DNA of 64,000 nucleotides from Bacteroidota bacterium (lineage in GTDB: Bacteria > Bacteroidota > Bacteroidia > Chitinophagales > Chitinophagaceae): positions 1 through 64,000 of the forward strand of contig JAFDYG010000502.1 in NCBI GenBank assembly GCA_018267545.1, given 5' to 3'. Within the stretch, counting starts at the first letter, position 1, and each line of letters starts with the position of its first letter. A program made the translations under genes and the position numbers. Below are positions 24,786-34,671 of the stretch, piece by piece. Below the pieces are notes generated by a model. That model was not told the origin of the DNA. It ran no database searches and was given only the letters and a program-made list of their open reading frames with translations.

Positions 24786-27700
24786 ATGAGATTGCGTTTC
24801 CAATACCTCGCCATATCGCTCCTCTCCCTGCTAACCCTGGCCTGCCATAACGAAAAACAGGCCCCCCCACTCTTCGAGCTGATGCCCAACACCGGCGTCA
24901 ACTTCACCAACTCCGTCACCGACGACAAGCTCGACAACAGCTTCCTGTTCCGAAACTTCTACAACGGAGGCGGTTCCGCCATCGGAGACATCAACAACGA
25001 CGGTCTCGCAGACCTGCTCCTTACCTCCAACCAGGGCGAGAATAAGCTATACCTCAACAAAGGCAATTTCCAGTTCGAAGACATCACCGCAACCTCCGGC
25101 TTCAAACAAGACAGCATGTGGAGCACCGGCGTCGTCTTCGCCGACGTCAATAGCGACGGCTGGCTCGACGTTTACGTCTGCAACTCGGGACACATGAAAG
25201 ACGGACACCGCCGGAACAAGCTGTATATCAATAACCACAACAATACTTTTACCGACTCCGCAAAACAGTACGGCCTCGATATCTCCGCATACACAACCCA
25301 GGTCTCCTTCTTCGACTACGACAACGACGGCGACCTCGACTGCTTCATGATCAACAATAGCCCCGTCCCAGTCAATACCCTCAACAACGCCAACCGCCGC
25401 GACCTCGCCGATTCCCTATGGCCCGTCGCCCCATTCCTGAAAGGCGGCGGCGACCACCTCTTCCGCAACGACAACGGCCACTATGTCGAGGTCACCCAGC
25501 AGGCGGGCATCCACGGCTCCCTAATCAGCTTCGGCCTCGGCGTCTCCGTCGGCGACATCAACGGCGATGGCTATCCCGACATCTTCGTGTCCAACGACTC
25601 CTACGAACGAGATTATCTCTATATCAATCAAGGAAACGGCACCTTCAAGGACCAGATGGAGGAACGCATGGGACACACCAGCTTCTCCTCGATGGGCGCC
25701 GACCTCGCCGACATCAATGGCGACGGAACTCCCGAAATCTTTACTACCGATATGCTGCCCGAAGACGACTACCGCCTAAAAACCCTCGGCGCCTTCGACA
25801 ATATCGACCTCTATAACGCCAAGCTCCAATCCGGCTTCTACCACCAATATATGAAGAACTGCCTCCAGCTCAACAACGGCAACGGCTACTTCATGGACAT
25901 CGCCAACTTCGCCGGCGTTTCCGCCACCGACTGGAGCTGGGGCGCCCTCATCTTCGACATGGACAACGACGGCCACAACGACCTCTTCGTCTGCAACGGC
26001 GTCAACAAAGACGTGACCAACCTGGACTTCATGGACTTCTTCGCCAACGACATCATCCAAAAGATGGTCCTCACCGGCAAAAAAGAAGAAATCAACGAGA
26101 TCTTGAAAAAGATTCCCGTTACCCCCATGGTCCATAAAGCCTACTCCAACAAAGGCAACCTCCGCTTCGAGGACGCAGGCAAGACCTGGGGCTTTACCCA
26201 AGCCTCCTTCGCCAACGGCGCCGCCTACGGAGACCTCGACAACGATGGCGACCTCGACCTCGTCATCAACAACGAAAATGGCCCCTCTTTCCTCTACCGG
26301 AACAATTCCCGGCAGGAAAACAACAACCACTATATCAGCTTCCAGCTAAAAGGCCAGGGGAAAAACACCTTTGCCATCGGCACCCAGATCAAAGTCTTCT
26401 GCAAAGACAGCCTCTTCTATCGCGAGCTCATCCCCAGCCGCGGCTTCCAGTCTTCCATGGACTATCGCCAGGTCATCGGCATCGGCAAGCACGACAAGGT
26501 CGACTCCGTCACCCTACTCTGGCCAGATCATACCATCACTAAGCTGCAGCATCCCGCCATCGATACCCTGCACACCATCCGCCAGGAAAACACCATCCCC
26601 GCAGAACCCAAACCCGCCGCAGCACCGCCTGCCACATCCCTACCGGGAACGTCCACAACCACCATCCTAACTTCCATCAACACCCCCTTCGACAAACACA
26701 CCGAAGACAACAATACCGACTTCTACTACGAGCTCAACCTGCCCAAAATGCTCTCACGCGAAGGTCCCAAAGCCGCCGTTGCCGACATCGACGGCGACGG
26801 CCTCCAGGACATCTATATCGCAGGAACCAAAGACCATGGCGGCCAAACATACCTCCAAACGCCCGACGGCCGCTTCCGTAAAAAAGACCAGCCCGCCTTC
26901 AAACCCTTCAACGACTTCGAAGACGGCGCCGTCGTCTTCTTCGACGCCAACGGCGACGGCTCACCCGATCTCTTCATCGGACCCGCCGGCAACAACGCCC
27001 AGGCCTTCTCCCGGCAGATGCAAAACCGCTTCTTCCAAAACGACGGCAAAGGCAACTTCACCCTCTCCGCCGACGCCTTTACCAACATTACCAACGGCGC
27101 CAATACCTCCGTCGCCCTCGCCTACGACTTCAACCACGACGGCTATACCGACCTCTTCCTCGGCGGACGCAGCGTCCCCCGCGAATACGGCTCCACACCC
27201 GCCAGCTTCGTCTTCCTGAACGACGGCAAGGGCCACTTCACCGACATCGCCGCCACCAAAAATCCAAACATAGCCCACATCGGCATGGTCACCAGCGCCG
27301 TCATGGCCGACGTCACCGGCGACAGCACCAAAGAGCTCGTCATCACCGGCGAATGGATGGCGCCCCACGTCTTCTCCTTTAATAAAGATCACTTCGAAGA
27401 AATAAAAACCAATCTCTCCAACCTCTACGGCTGGTGGGAATCCATCGCCACAACAGATGTCAACGGCGACGGCAAACAGGACCTCATCCTCGGCAATATC
27501 GGAGAGAACTTCTATCTCCACCCCGACTCTGCCCACCCCGTTAAACTCTGGCTATACGACTTCGACCACAACGACAACCCGGAGAAAATCCTGACCCGCC
27601 ACGTCGACGGCAAAGACATGCCCGTCTTCCTCAAACATGAAATGGAAAGACAGCTTCCCATGCTCAAGAAAAAGAATCTCAAACACAACGAATACGCCCA

Positions 27701-28136
27701 GAAATCCATCCGCGACCTGCTACCAACCGACCTGCTCGACAGCGCCGCCGTCAAACAATGGAATTTCTGCACCTCTATTATCGCCATCAACCAGGGCAAC
27801 GGACAGTTCTCCATCCAGCCCCTGCCCTTCATGACGCAGCTATCCTCCATCAACGCCATCCAATGCCTCGACCTCAACGGCGACGGCAAGCAGGACCTCG
27901 TCCTGGGTGGTAACGAGTTTGGATTCCTGCCACAGTTCGGTCGCCTGGATGCCAGCAAAGGACACCTCCTTTTCGGAACAGGAAACGGCCAGTTTACCTG
28001 GCTGCCCCCTGCCCGCTCCGGCCTCGAGCTGGAAGGCCAGATCAGAGACATTCAAATCATACACGGAAAGACAGGCAACGAGCTCCTCTTCCTCCGCAAC
28101 GACGATTATCCGGCCCTTTTCAAAATTCACCCATGA
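24786..28136 (+). CDS. FG-GAP/VCBS repeat lipoprotein with ASPIC/UnbV domain (first copy)
   Basis: 1116 residues. Lipoprotein signal ending LLSLLTLAC with Cys20. Many calcium-loop repeats of the form DxNxDGxxD are seen: DINNDGLADL, DVNSDGWLDV, DYDNDGDLDC, DINGDGYPDI, DMDNDGHNDL, DLDNDGDLDL, and a second set in the C-terminal half, together forming a beta-propeller-like array. At about residues 530-600 is the ASPIC/UnbV domain (GTQIKVFCKDSLFYRELIPS, IGIGKHDKVDSVTLLWPD). Such proteins are found beside SusC/SusD pairs in Chitinophagaceae; they are thought to sit on the surface and bind or act on glycans, but no activity is established. Its stop overlaps the next start by ATGA. Confidence 0.9.
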   Translation: MRLRFQYLAISLLSLLTLACHNEKQAPPLFELMPNTGVNFTNSVTDDKLDNSFLFRNFYNGGGSAIGDINNDGLADLLLTSNQGENKLYLNKGNFQFEDITATSGFKQDSMWSTGVVFADVNSDGWLDVYVCNSGHMKDGHRRNKLYINNHNNTFTDSAKQYGLDISAYTTQVSFFDYDNDGDLDCFMINNSPVPVNTLNNANRRDLADSLWPVAPFLKGGGDHLFRNDNGHYVEVTQQAGIHGSLISFGLGVSVGDINGDGYPDIFVSNDSYERDYLYINQGNGTFKDQMEERMGHTSFSSMGADLADINGDGTPEIFTTDMLPEDDYRLKTLGAFDNIDLYNAKLQSGFYHQYMKNCLQLNNGNGYFMDIANFAGVSATDWSWGALIFDMDNDGHNDLFVCNGVNKDVTNLDFMDFFANDIIQKMVLTGKKEEINEILKKIPVTPMVHKAYSNKGNLRFEDAGKTWGFTQASFANGAAYGDLDNDGDLDLVINNENGPSFLYRNNSRQENNNHYISFQLKGQGKNTFAIGTQIKVFCKDSLFYRELIPSRGFQSSMDYRQVIGIGKHDKVDSVTLLWPDHTITKLQHPAIDTLHTIRQENTIPAEPKPAAAPPATSLPGTSTTTILTSINTPFDKHTEDNNTDFYYELNLPKMLSREGPKAAVADIDGDGLQDIYIAGTKDHGGQTYLQTPDGRFRKKDQPAFKPFNDFEDGAVVFFDANGDGSPDLFIGPAGNNAQAFSRQMQNRFFQNDGKGNFTLSADAFTNITNGANTSVALAYDFNHDGYTDLFLGGRSVPREYGSTPASFVFLNDGKGHFTDIAATKNPNIAHIGMVTSAVMADVTGDSTKELVITGEWMAPHVFSFNKDHFEEIKTNLSNLYGWWESIATTDVNGDGKQDLILGNIGENFYLHPDSAHPVKLWLYDFDHNDNPEKILTRHVDGKDMPVFLKHEMERQLPMLKKKNLKHNEYAQKSIRDLLPTDLLDSAAVKQWNFCTSIIAINQGNGQFSIQPLPFMTQLSSINAIQCLDLNGDGKQDLVLGGNEFGFLPQFGRLDASKGHLLFGTGNGQFTWLPPARSGLELEGQIRDIQIIHGKTGNELLFLRNDDYPALFKIHP

Positions 28137-31100
28137 CGCGCTTACCCAGGTATATATTTCTTTTAACCATATTCTTCGCAGCTTGTCACACAACAAAAGA
28201 CAAGCCTTCCAACCCTCTCTTCAAAGTAGTCGAGCATGGCACAACCGGTCTCGACTTCAGCAATACCCTGCACCCCACGAAAGACTTCAACGTCTTCGAC
28301 TACATGTATTTCTATAACGGCAGCGGCGTCGGCGCGGGCGACTTCAACGGAGACGGCCTAATCGACCTCTTCTTTGCCGCCAACCAGGGCGACAACAAGC
28401 TCTTCCTGAATACCGGCCATCTCCAGTTCAAGGACGTCACCAAACAAGCAGGTATACCCGAAGACGGCGGCTGGTCCACCGGCATTTCCGTAGCCGACGT
28501 CAACGGCGACGGCCTCCTCGATATTTACGTCTGCAAGGTCGGACGCCTCGGCGGCCTCCCCACCACAAAAAACCAGCTCCTCATCTGCGAAGGCATCGAC
28601 AAAAACGGCATTCCCACCTATAAGGACCGCGCCGCAGAATACGGCCTCGACTTCTCCGGCTTCAGCACACAGGCCGCCTTCTTCGACTTCGACGGCGACG
28701 GAGACCTGGACATGTACCTCCTGAATCATTCTATCCACCAGAACGGCACCTTCGGTCCTCGTAAGGAGAAACTCCAAACGACCAATCCCTATTCCGGAGA
28801 CCGCCTGTATCGCAACGACGGGAGCCCCAACGGCAACCCCCACTTCACCGATATCACCGTCGCCTCCGGCATCAACAGCTCCGTCATCGGCTACGGCCTC
28901 GGCATCGCCATCGCCGACATCGACCTCGACGGCCGCCCCGATATCTACGTCGGCAACGACTTCCACGAAAACGACTATCTCTATATCAACCAGGGCAACG
29001 GCAGCTTCCACGACGACCTGAACAACCGCCTGATGCATACCAGCCAGTTTTCCATGGGCGTCGACGTAGCCGACGCCAGCAACGACGGCTTCCCCGACAT
29101 CATCAGCATGGACATGCTTCCATACGATCCCTATATCCTGAAGCGCTCCGAAGGCGAAGACACCTGGGAAATCTTCAACCTCAAGATCGGCTATGGATAC
29201 AACCACCAGTATACACGCAATAACCTGCAGCTGAACCGTCGCAACGGAAGCTTTAGCGAGATAGGACTATACGCGGGTGTAGCCGCGACCGATTGGTCCT
29301 GGTCCCCCCTCTGGGTCGACTTCGACAACGACGGCCGCAAAGACCTCTTTATCTCCAACGGCATCCCCAAACGGCTCAACGACATGGACTATATCAACTT
29401 CGTATCCAATCAGGAGCTGCAGCAAAAGATGCAGGACAAGAGCCTCTCCGACCAGGATATGAATATGATCGACAAATTCCCGGAGATCCGCCTGCCCAGC
29501 AAGTTCTTCCTCAACAGCGACCAAATGCAGTTTACCGACGAGCAGGACCGCATCGAAGGCGCACGCCCCACCTATTCCAACGGAGCCATCTACGCCGACC
29601 TCGACGGCGATGGCGACCTGGACATCGTCGTCAACAACGTCGACGACCCCGTGCTCGTCTATCAAAACCTTTCGAATGACAGCGCCGTCACCCCCTCGGT
29701 AGACATCACCCTCAAAGGCCCCGGCAAAAACACCCAGGCCCTCGGCGCCAAAGTCTTTCTATTCTCAAAAGGCGAAATCCACAGCTACGAAAAATATCCC
29801 GTCCACGGCTTCCTATCCAGCGCCGAAACACCCATCCACATCGGCCTTGGCCATAGCCCCGTCGACTCCGCCTTCCTGGTCTGGCCCGACAACAGCTTCG
29901 AACGTCTCGACCTAAAACCCGGACACACTAACCTTATCTACCGCCACAACCTTCCCAAATTCGACTATAGCCTCATAACAGGACACATAAAAAACCCCTC
30001 TGCCCCCGTAAAAGACATTACAGCCTCTACCGGCCTCCTCTACCGCCACCAGGAAAACGACTTTCATGAGTTCGACCGCGAGCCCCTTCTCCCCCATATG
30101 TTCTCTACCGACGGCCCCGCCGTCGCCGTAGGCGATATCAACAAGGACGGTCTCGACGACGTCTTTATCGGCTCCTCTAAATGGAAAAAGCCCGCTGTCT
30201 TCGTCCAAAATAAATCCGGCTCCTTCACCCGCCTCTCCGAACCAAACCTCGACCGCGACAGCACCAACGAGCACGTAGACGCCTGTTTCGTCGACGTCAA
30301 CAAAGACGGCTCCCCCGACCTCGTCATCGCTAACGGTGGCAACGAATACTACGGCCAGGAACCCTGGCGCGAACCACAGGTCTATCTGAACGACAGCAAA
30401 GGCGGCTTCAAACACCTCGATCACGCCTTCGACAGCATCTACACCAATGCCTCCTGTATCGCTCCCCTTGATTTCGACAAAGACGGCAATATCGACCTGT
30501 TTATCGGCGGCCGCTCCGTCCCCTTCGAATACGGCAGGAAACCCCGCTCCTACCTCCTCCGCGGCGACGGCACGGGTCACTTTACCGACGTCACCGACAA
30601 ATACGCCCCGGACCTATCCGAGCTCGGCTTCATTACCTCCGCCCAATGGTTCGACCTCGACAACGACGGACAGAAGGACCTCCTGCTCACGCTCGAATGG
30701 GACGGCATCTTCGCCTTCCTCAATAAGGACGGACACCTCACAAAGACAACCCTCACCGATAAGAAAGGCTGGTGGAACTGCCTGCTTCCCGTCGACATCA
30801 ACCACGACGGCAAAACAGACTTCATCGCCGGCAACCTCGGCTGGAACAGCCGCCTCAAGGCCTCCGACAAAGAACCCGTCAGACTATACTACTATGATTT
30901 CGACGGCAACGGCAAGAAGGAGCAAATCCTGACCTACTACCTCAACGGGAAAGAGCTCCCCTTCGCCAACAAGCACGAGCTGGAAAAACAAATCCCCAGT
31001 CTGAAAAAGAATTACCTCTACGCCGAGAACTTCGCCAAAGCATCCCTCGACGACCTGTTCTCTCGGGAGCGACTTGACAAAGCAGACCTCCTCACCGCCA

Positions 31101-31468
31101 ATTACCTCTCTAACGCCATCCTCATCAACCAGGGGAAGGGCCGGTTCGAAGTCAAAGCCCTCCCCTGGGAAGCCCAGCTTTCCCCCTTCCACGACGCCAT
31201 GATCGTCGACGCCGACCACGACAGCCTGCCCGATATCCTGCTCGTAGGGAATTATTATGACAACAATATCCAGATGGGCCGCTACGACGCAGACTTCGGC
31301 ACCCTCCTGCTCGGCAAAGACGGAGACAATCCAAAACCAACGCCCATCAATGGCCTTGCGATCAAAGGCCAGGTGCGTCACTCGAAAAAAATAAAAATTG
31401 CTGGAAAAGACGCCTGTCTCATCATCAAGAACAACGACAGCGCCCAGGTAATTCAATTCACGCGATAG
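28133..31468 (+). CDS. FG-GAP/VCBS repeat lipoprotein with ASPIC/UnbV domain (second copy)
   Basis: 1111 residues, a paralogue of the gene before it along its full length. Lipoprotein signal (FLLTIFFAACHTTK, Cys18). Repeats such as DFNGDGLIDL, DVNGDGLLDI, DFDGDGDLDM, DIDLDGRPDI, DASNDGFPDI, DLDGDGDLDI, DINKDGLDDV and DVNKDGSPDL; ASPIC/UnbV part GAKVFLFSKGEIHSYEKYPVHGF and VDSAFLVWPDNS. Both copies share a C-terminal KKEQILTYYLNGKELP / NPEKILTRHVDGKDMP block and an L-x-x-LLxxDLL-type helix. Start by ATGA overlap indicates translational coupling, so both are made together, perhaps as a complex. No substrate can be named. Confidence 0.9.
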   Translation: MTRLPRYIFLLTIFFAACHTTKDKPSNPLFKVVEHGTTGLDFSNTLHPTKDFNVFDYMYFYNGSGVGAGDFNGDGLIDLFFAANQGDNKLFLNTGHLQFKDVTKQAGIPEDGGWSTGISVADVNGDGLLDIYVCKVGRLGGLPTTKNQLLICEGIDKNGIPTYKDRAAEYGLDFSGFSTQAAFFDFDGDGDLDMYLLNHSIHQNGTFGPRKEKLQTTNPYSGDRLYRNDGSPNGNPHFTDITVASGINSSVIGYGLGIAIADIDLDGRPDIYVGNDFHENDYLYINQGNGSFHDDLNNRLMHTSQFSMGVDVADASNDGFPDIISMDMLPYDPYILKRSEGEDTWEIFNLKIGYGYNHQYTRNNLQLNRRNGSFSEIGLYAGVAATDWSWSPLWVDFDNDGRKDLFISNGIPKRLNDMDYINFVSNQELQQKMQDKSLSDQDMNMIDKFPEIRLPSKFFLNSDQMQFTDEQDRIEGARPTYSNGAIYADLDGDGDLDIVVNNVDDPVLVYQNLSNDSAVTPSVDITLKGPGKNTQALGAKVFLFSKGEIHSYEKYPVHGFLSSAETPIHIGLGHSPVDSAFLVWPDNSFERLDLKPGHTNLIYRHNLPKFDYSLITGHIKNPSAPVKDITASTGLLYRHQENDFHEFDREPLLPHMFSTDGPAVAVGDINKDGLDDVFIGSSKWKKPAVFVQNKSGSFTRLSEPNLDRDSTNEHVDACFVDVNKDGSPDLVIANGGNEYYGQEPWREPQVYLNDSKGGFKHLDHAFDSIYTNASCIAPLDFDKDGNIDLFIGGRSVPFEYGRKPRSYLLRGDGTGHFTDVTDKYAPDLSELGFITSAQWFDLDNDGQKDLLLTLEWDGIFAFLNKDGHLTKTTLTDKKGWWNCLLPVDINHDGKTDFIAGNLGWNSRLKASDKEPVRLYYYDFDGNGKKEQILTYYLNGKELPFANKHELEKQIPSLKKNYLYAENFAKASLDDLFSRERLDKADLLTANYLSNAILINQGKGRFEVKALPWEAQLSPFHDAMIVDADHDSLPDILLVGNYYDNNIQMGRYDADFGTLLLGKDGDNPKPTPINGLAIKGQVRHSKKIKIAGKDACLIIKNNDSAQVIQFTR

Positions 31469-31491
31469 ACGCCCCCCAAGCCACTCCACCC

Positions 31492-32391
31492 CTAAAACAC
31501 CGGACAGTAAATCCGCGTCTCCCACTTCGTCGTATCCTTCTGTGACGGCCTATCTGTTATCAACGACTGATAAGGAATCGCCATCACCGTACGCCTGTAA
31601 TCCCGTATATAATCCTCCATCCCCCTGATCGTATTCCTCACCGTAGCCTCTCCCCCCTTTACATCCGCGATCAAAAACTTCGCCGGCACCAGCCTCGTCC
31701 CATAAAACGCTCCTTTATGAGGCATATCCCTATCCACCGGAATAGCCACCATCATCTTGAACTTCGCGCTGTCCGTAACCGGCGTGACATTTACCATCGG
31801 ATACCCCGTTTCCCTGGCCCCCTGTTGCTGAAGAAACGCCCGCAGCCTATCCACCTGCGCATACATATCCTTCGTCGTAGGGTACGTCGACTGCTCGACC
31901 CGCGTAACCGCCAAACAGCTATCCGTCGTAGACCCCTCGCGTATATCCGCTACATATACATTCTTCTGATCACTCAAAAAAGCCGCCGCCGCCCTCAATA
32001 GATCTTCAATATTGTCTCCAACCTCCCCTGTCCGCCAATAGCTACCCTTCACCTGACATTCCCAACGTAGAATGGTCGAGTCGTTCCCCGTTCCCGGCAG
32101 CACGCTTATACGACTCTTCGCATTTCCCCAAGCCCCGCTTATCCGTACATCCGTATTAAAATAGGCAAGATGCTCTACCCGGAAAGTATCCCCATCATAC
32201 ACCAATGGCTCCCCATGACCCGGCCACCAAACCGCCATCTGCTTTTCATTCTGGAAAAAACCAAAAACTCCGGAAGTATTACACTTCAACGCAGCCACCC
32301 TCAAAACGGTAGTAGTTGTAGGAAGAAAAAAATACACTCCAACCGTCGCCGCCCCTAAAACCACGACAAGAATTAAAATCCATTTTTTCAT
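31492..32391 (-). CDS. Membrane-anchored protein with GyrI-like effector-binding domain
   Basis: 299 residues from ATG at 32391 (the frame starts two codons earlier at a TTG). One N-terminal helix (WILILVVVLGAATVGVYFFLP) anchors the protein; the rest is outside the cytoplasm. Residues about 30-145 resemble an SRPBCC-like polyketide-cyclase fold, and the C-terminal half (AVTRVEQSTYPTTKDMYAQVDRLRAFL, FKMMVAIPVDRDMPHKGAFYGTRLVPAKFLIADVKGG when read in pieces) has the GyrI-like small-molecule-binding pattern. Family members are common and poorly understood in Bacteroidota. Convergent with the second ASPIC/UnbV gene and divergent from the GH65 gene (42 bases). Confidence 0.65.
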   Translation of the reverse strand: MKKWILILVVVLGAATVGVYFFLPTTTTVLRVAALKCNTSGVFGFFQNEKQMAVWWPGHGEPLVYDGDTFRVEHLAYFNTDVRISGAWGNAKSRISVLPGTGNDSTILRWECQVKGSYWRTGEVGDNIEDLLRAAAAFLSDQKNVYVADIREGSTTDSCLAVTRVEQSTYPTTKDMYAQVDRLRAFLQQQGARETGYPMVNVTPVTDSAKFKMMVAIPVDRDMPHKGAFYGTRLVPAKFLIADVKGGEATVRNTIRGMEDYIRDYRRTVMAIPYQSLITDRPSQKDTTKWETRIYCPVF

Positions 32392-32433
32392 ACGCAAAAA
32401 ACAATGTGTAAATTTAACACCAAACGATTGTAA

Positions 32434-34482
32434 ATGTATTCATTTCATAAATATTTCGCCGGCGTTCTCCTTTTCATTTGCTCTCAAACCCATGCCCAAA
32501 CCCCGGGCGCCGCCCAATCCACCTGGCTCATCCGCGCCGACACCATCGACCCCGCCAACTACTACGGCGTTACCGTCGCCAACGGCATGATCGGCCTCGT
32601 CTCCTCACCCGACCCCTTCAAAGCAAAAGACGTCGTCCTCAACGGCGCCTTCGACCTCTACGGCCGCGGCCGCGTCAGCAATATCCTAAAAACATTCAAC
32701 TTCGTCAACCTCTACCTCGACATAGACGGCCGCCGCATCGAAAGCAATAAACAGGTCACGCATCTGCAACAATCCCTCGACATGAAGCGCGCCTGCCTCA
32801 CCACTACCTTCGAATACCAGGACAAAGCAACCGTCTCCTATACCTGGTATTCGCTAAGACAATTGCCCTACACAGCCCTCGTCGACGTATCCATCACCGC
32901 CCGCAAAGACATCGAGATCGTCCCCGCCAGCGTCATGGAAGCCCCCGACATGCTAAAGGACGTCGAGAACTATTATAACGAGATAGACCGCCCGCACGTC
33001 ACTATCTCGCTGCTGACTTCCACGGCCAAAAGCCCAACCGGCAAGCTCCTCATGGCAGCGTCAAACAGCTTCCTCTTCGACGAGCCCCACGGCTCCGAAC
33101 CCTCCGTCATCCACGAGATGTGGGACAACAACATGCACCTGCTCAAATTCAAGAAACGCCTCAGCGCCGGAACGACTTATCACTTCTCCGTCGCCGGCTC
33201 GACTCTCACCTCCGCCCATAACGACGACCCGCTCAACGAAGCCGAACGCCTGACCCTCTTCGCCACCCTACAGGGTAGCCGCCAGCTCATCAAGGACCAT
33301 ACTGCCGCCTGGGATTCCCTGTGGCGGAGCGATATCCAGATCGAAGGCGACGACATCACCCAGCGCGAGGTCCGGCTCATGATCTACCACCTCTATTCCT
33401 TCGCCCGCGAAGGCACCTCCTATAGCCTCTCCCCCATGGGCCTCAGCGGCCTCGGCTACAACGGCCATACTTTCTGGGATACCGAGCTCTGGATGTATCC
33501 CGCTTTGCTGCTGCTACAGCCAAAGATCGCCGCTTCGCTCATGGAATACCGTTATCAGCGTCTGCCCGCCGCCATGCGCAACGCCTCCAGCCACGGCTAC
33601 AAAGGAGCGATGTTCCCCTGGGAAAGCGCCGCCAGCGGCAACGAAGAGACACCCGTATGGGCCCTCAGCGGGCCTTTTGAGCACCATATCACCGCCGACG
33701 TGGGCATCGCCGCCTGGAATTACTACTGCGTAACCCGGGACAAGAGCTGGCTAAAGGAGAAGGGATACCCTCTTCTACAAGCCACCGCCGACTTCTGGAC
33801 CAGCCGGGTCGAACGCAACGGCCCCGGACACTATGACATCAAAAACGTCGTAGCCGCGGACGAATGGGCCGAGAATATCGACAACAACGCCTTTACCAAC
33901 GCCGCCGCCCGGGCCAATCTGCAATACGCCACCGAAGCAGCCCGCGTCCTCGGCCTTACTCCCGACCCCGACTGGACCAACGTCCGGAACAATATCCCCA
34001 TTCTCCGCTTCCCCGACGGCGTCACCCGCGAGCACGCCAGCTACAACGGCGAGCCCATCAAGCAAGCCGACGTCAATCTCCTCGCCTATCCGCTAAAAGA
34101 AGTCACCAGCCCCGCCGCCATCCGGAAAGACCTCGATTATTACGAGCCCCGGGTCGGAGAAGGACCGGCAATGACCCACGCCATCTTTACCATCCTATAC
34201 GCCCGCCTCGGCCTCCCCGACAAGGCGCTGACGGCCTTTAAAAACGGCTATACACCCAATCTCCGCCCCCCCTTTGGCGTCATCGCCGAAACCGCGACCG
34301 GAAATAACCCCTACTTCGCAACCGGAGCCGGAGGGATGCTCCAGGCCGTGCTAAATGGCTTTATAGGATTGGAAATCAATAGCGAAGGTATCGTCCAGCT
34401 CCCCTCCCGCCTCCCCAAAGCTTGGAAAGCCCTAAAAGCTACCGGCATCGGTCCCCAAAAGCTAACTTATATGAGCAAATAG
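32434..34482 (+). CDS. Exported glycoside hydrolase family 65 enzyme
   Basis: 682 residues with a signal peptide (YFAGVLLFICSQTHAQ). Order of GH65: N-terminal beta-sandwich (NYYGVTVANGMIGLVSSPDP), linker helices, and an (alpha/alpha)6 barrel with GLGYNGHTFWDTELWMYP and the catalytic segment VVAADEWAENIDNNAFTN, whose Glu477 corresponds to the general acid. GH65 members are disaccharide phosphorylases or hydrolases (maltose, trehalose, kojibiose, glucosylgalactosyl-hydroxylysine). Export to the periplasm argues for a hydrolase, since phosphorylases are cytoplasmic. The alpha-glucoside specificity is not decided by the sequence. It lies at the end of the SusC/SusD locus and may act on the imported oligosaccharide. 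Confidence 0.85.
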   Translation: MYSFHKYFAGVLLFICSQTHAQTPGAAQSTWLIRADTIDPANYYGVTVANGMIGLVSSPDPFKAKDVVLNGAFDLYGRGRVSNILKTFNFVNLYLDIDGRRIESNKQVTHLQQSLDMKRACLTTTFEYQDKATVSYTWYSLRQLPYTALVDVSITARKDIEIVPASVMEAPDMLKDVENYYNEIDRPHVTISLLTSTAKSPTGKLLMAASNSFLFDEPHGSEPSVIHEMWDNNMHLLKFKKRLSAGTTYHFSVAGSTLTSAHNDDPLNEAERLTLFATLQGSRQLIKDHTAAWDSLWRSDIQIEGDDITQREVRLMIYHLYSFAREGTSYSLSPMGLSGLGYNGHTFWDTELWMYPALLLLQPKIAASLMEYRYQRLPAAMRNASSHGYKGAMFPWESAASGNEETPVWALSGPFEHHITADVGIAAWNYYCVTRDKSWLKEKGYPLLQATADFWTSRVERNGPGHYDIKNVVAADEWAENIDNNAFTNAAARANLQYATEAARVLGLTPDPDWTNVRNNIPILRFPDGVTREHASYNGEPIKQADVNLLAYPLKEVTSPAAIRKDLDYYEPRVGEGPAMTHAIFTILYARLGLPDKALTAFKNGYTPNLRPPFGVIAETATGNNPYFATGAGGMLQAVLNGFIGLEINSEGIVQLPSRLPKAWKALKATGIGPQKLTYMSK

Positions 34483-34522
34483 TATAATCTCCAATAGACT
34501 TTTTACCCGTATTTTAAACCAG

Positions 34523-34609
34523 CTTGGACGATAGGACATTTTAGCTGGTAAACCCCCGTCGTACGAACAATAAAACCTTCATTAGGCGTTATACGATAGT
34601 ACATAGTAA
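34523..34609 (+). promoter_or_regulatory. Two TAGnACA-type motifs before the transglutaminase gene
   Basis: GGACGATAGGACAT (from about 34527) and ATACGATAGTACAT (from about 34591) share ACGATAGnACAT, and both match ACGATAGAACAG in front of the GntR gene. They are the clearest pair in the 189-base stretch between the GH65 gene and the next gene; no exact promoter box was found with them. Confidence 0.35.
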
Positions 34610-34671
34610 TTTCTGAAAGAAACCATTATCCTGCTTACCGACCTTTTAAAACCAACCTTATACGAAAAACC

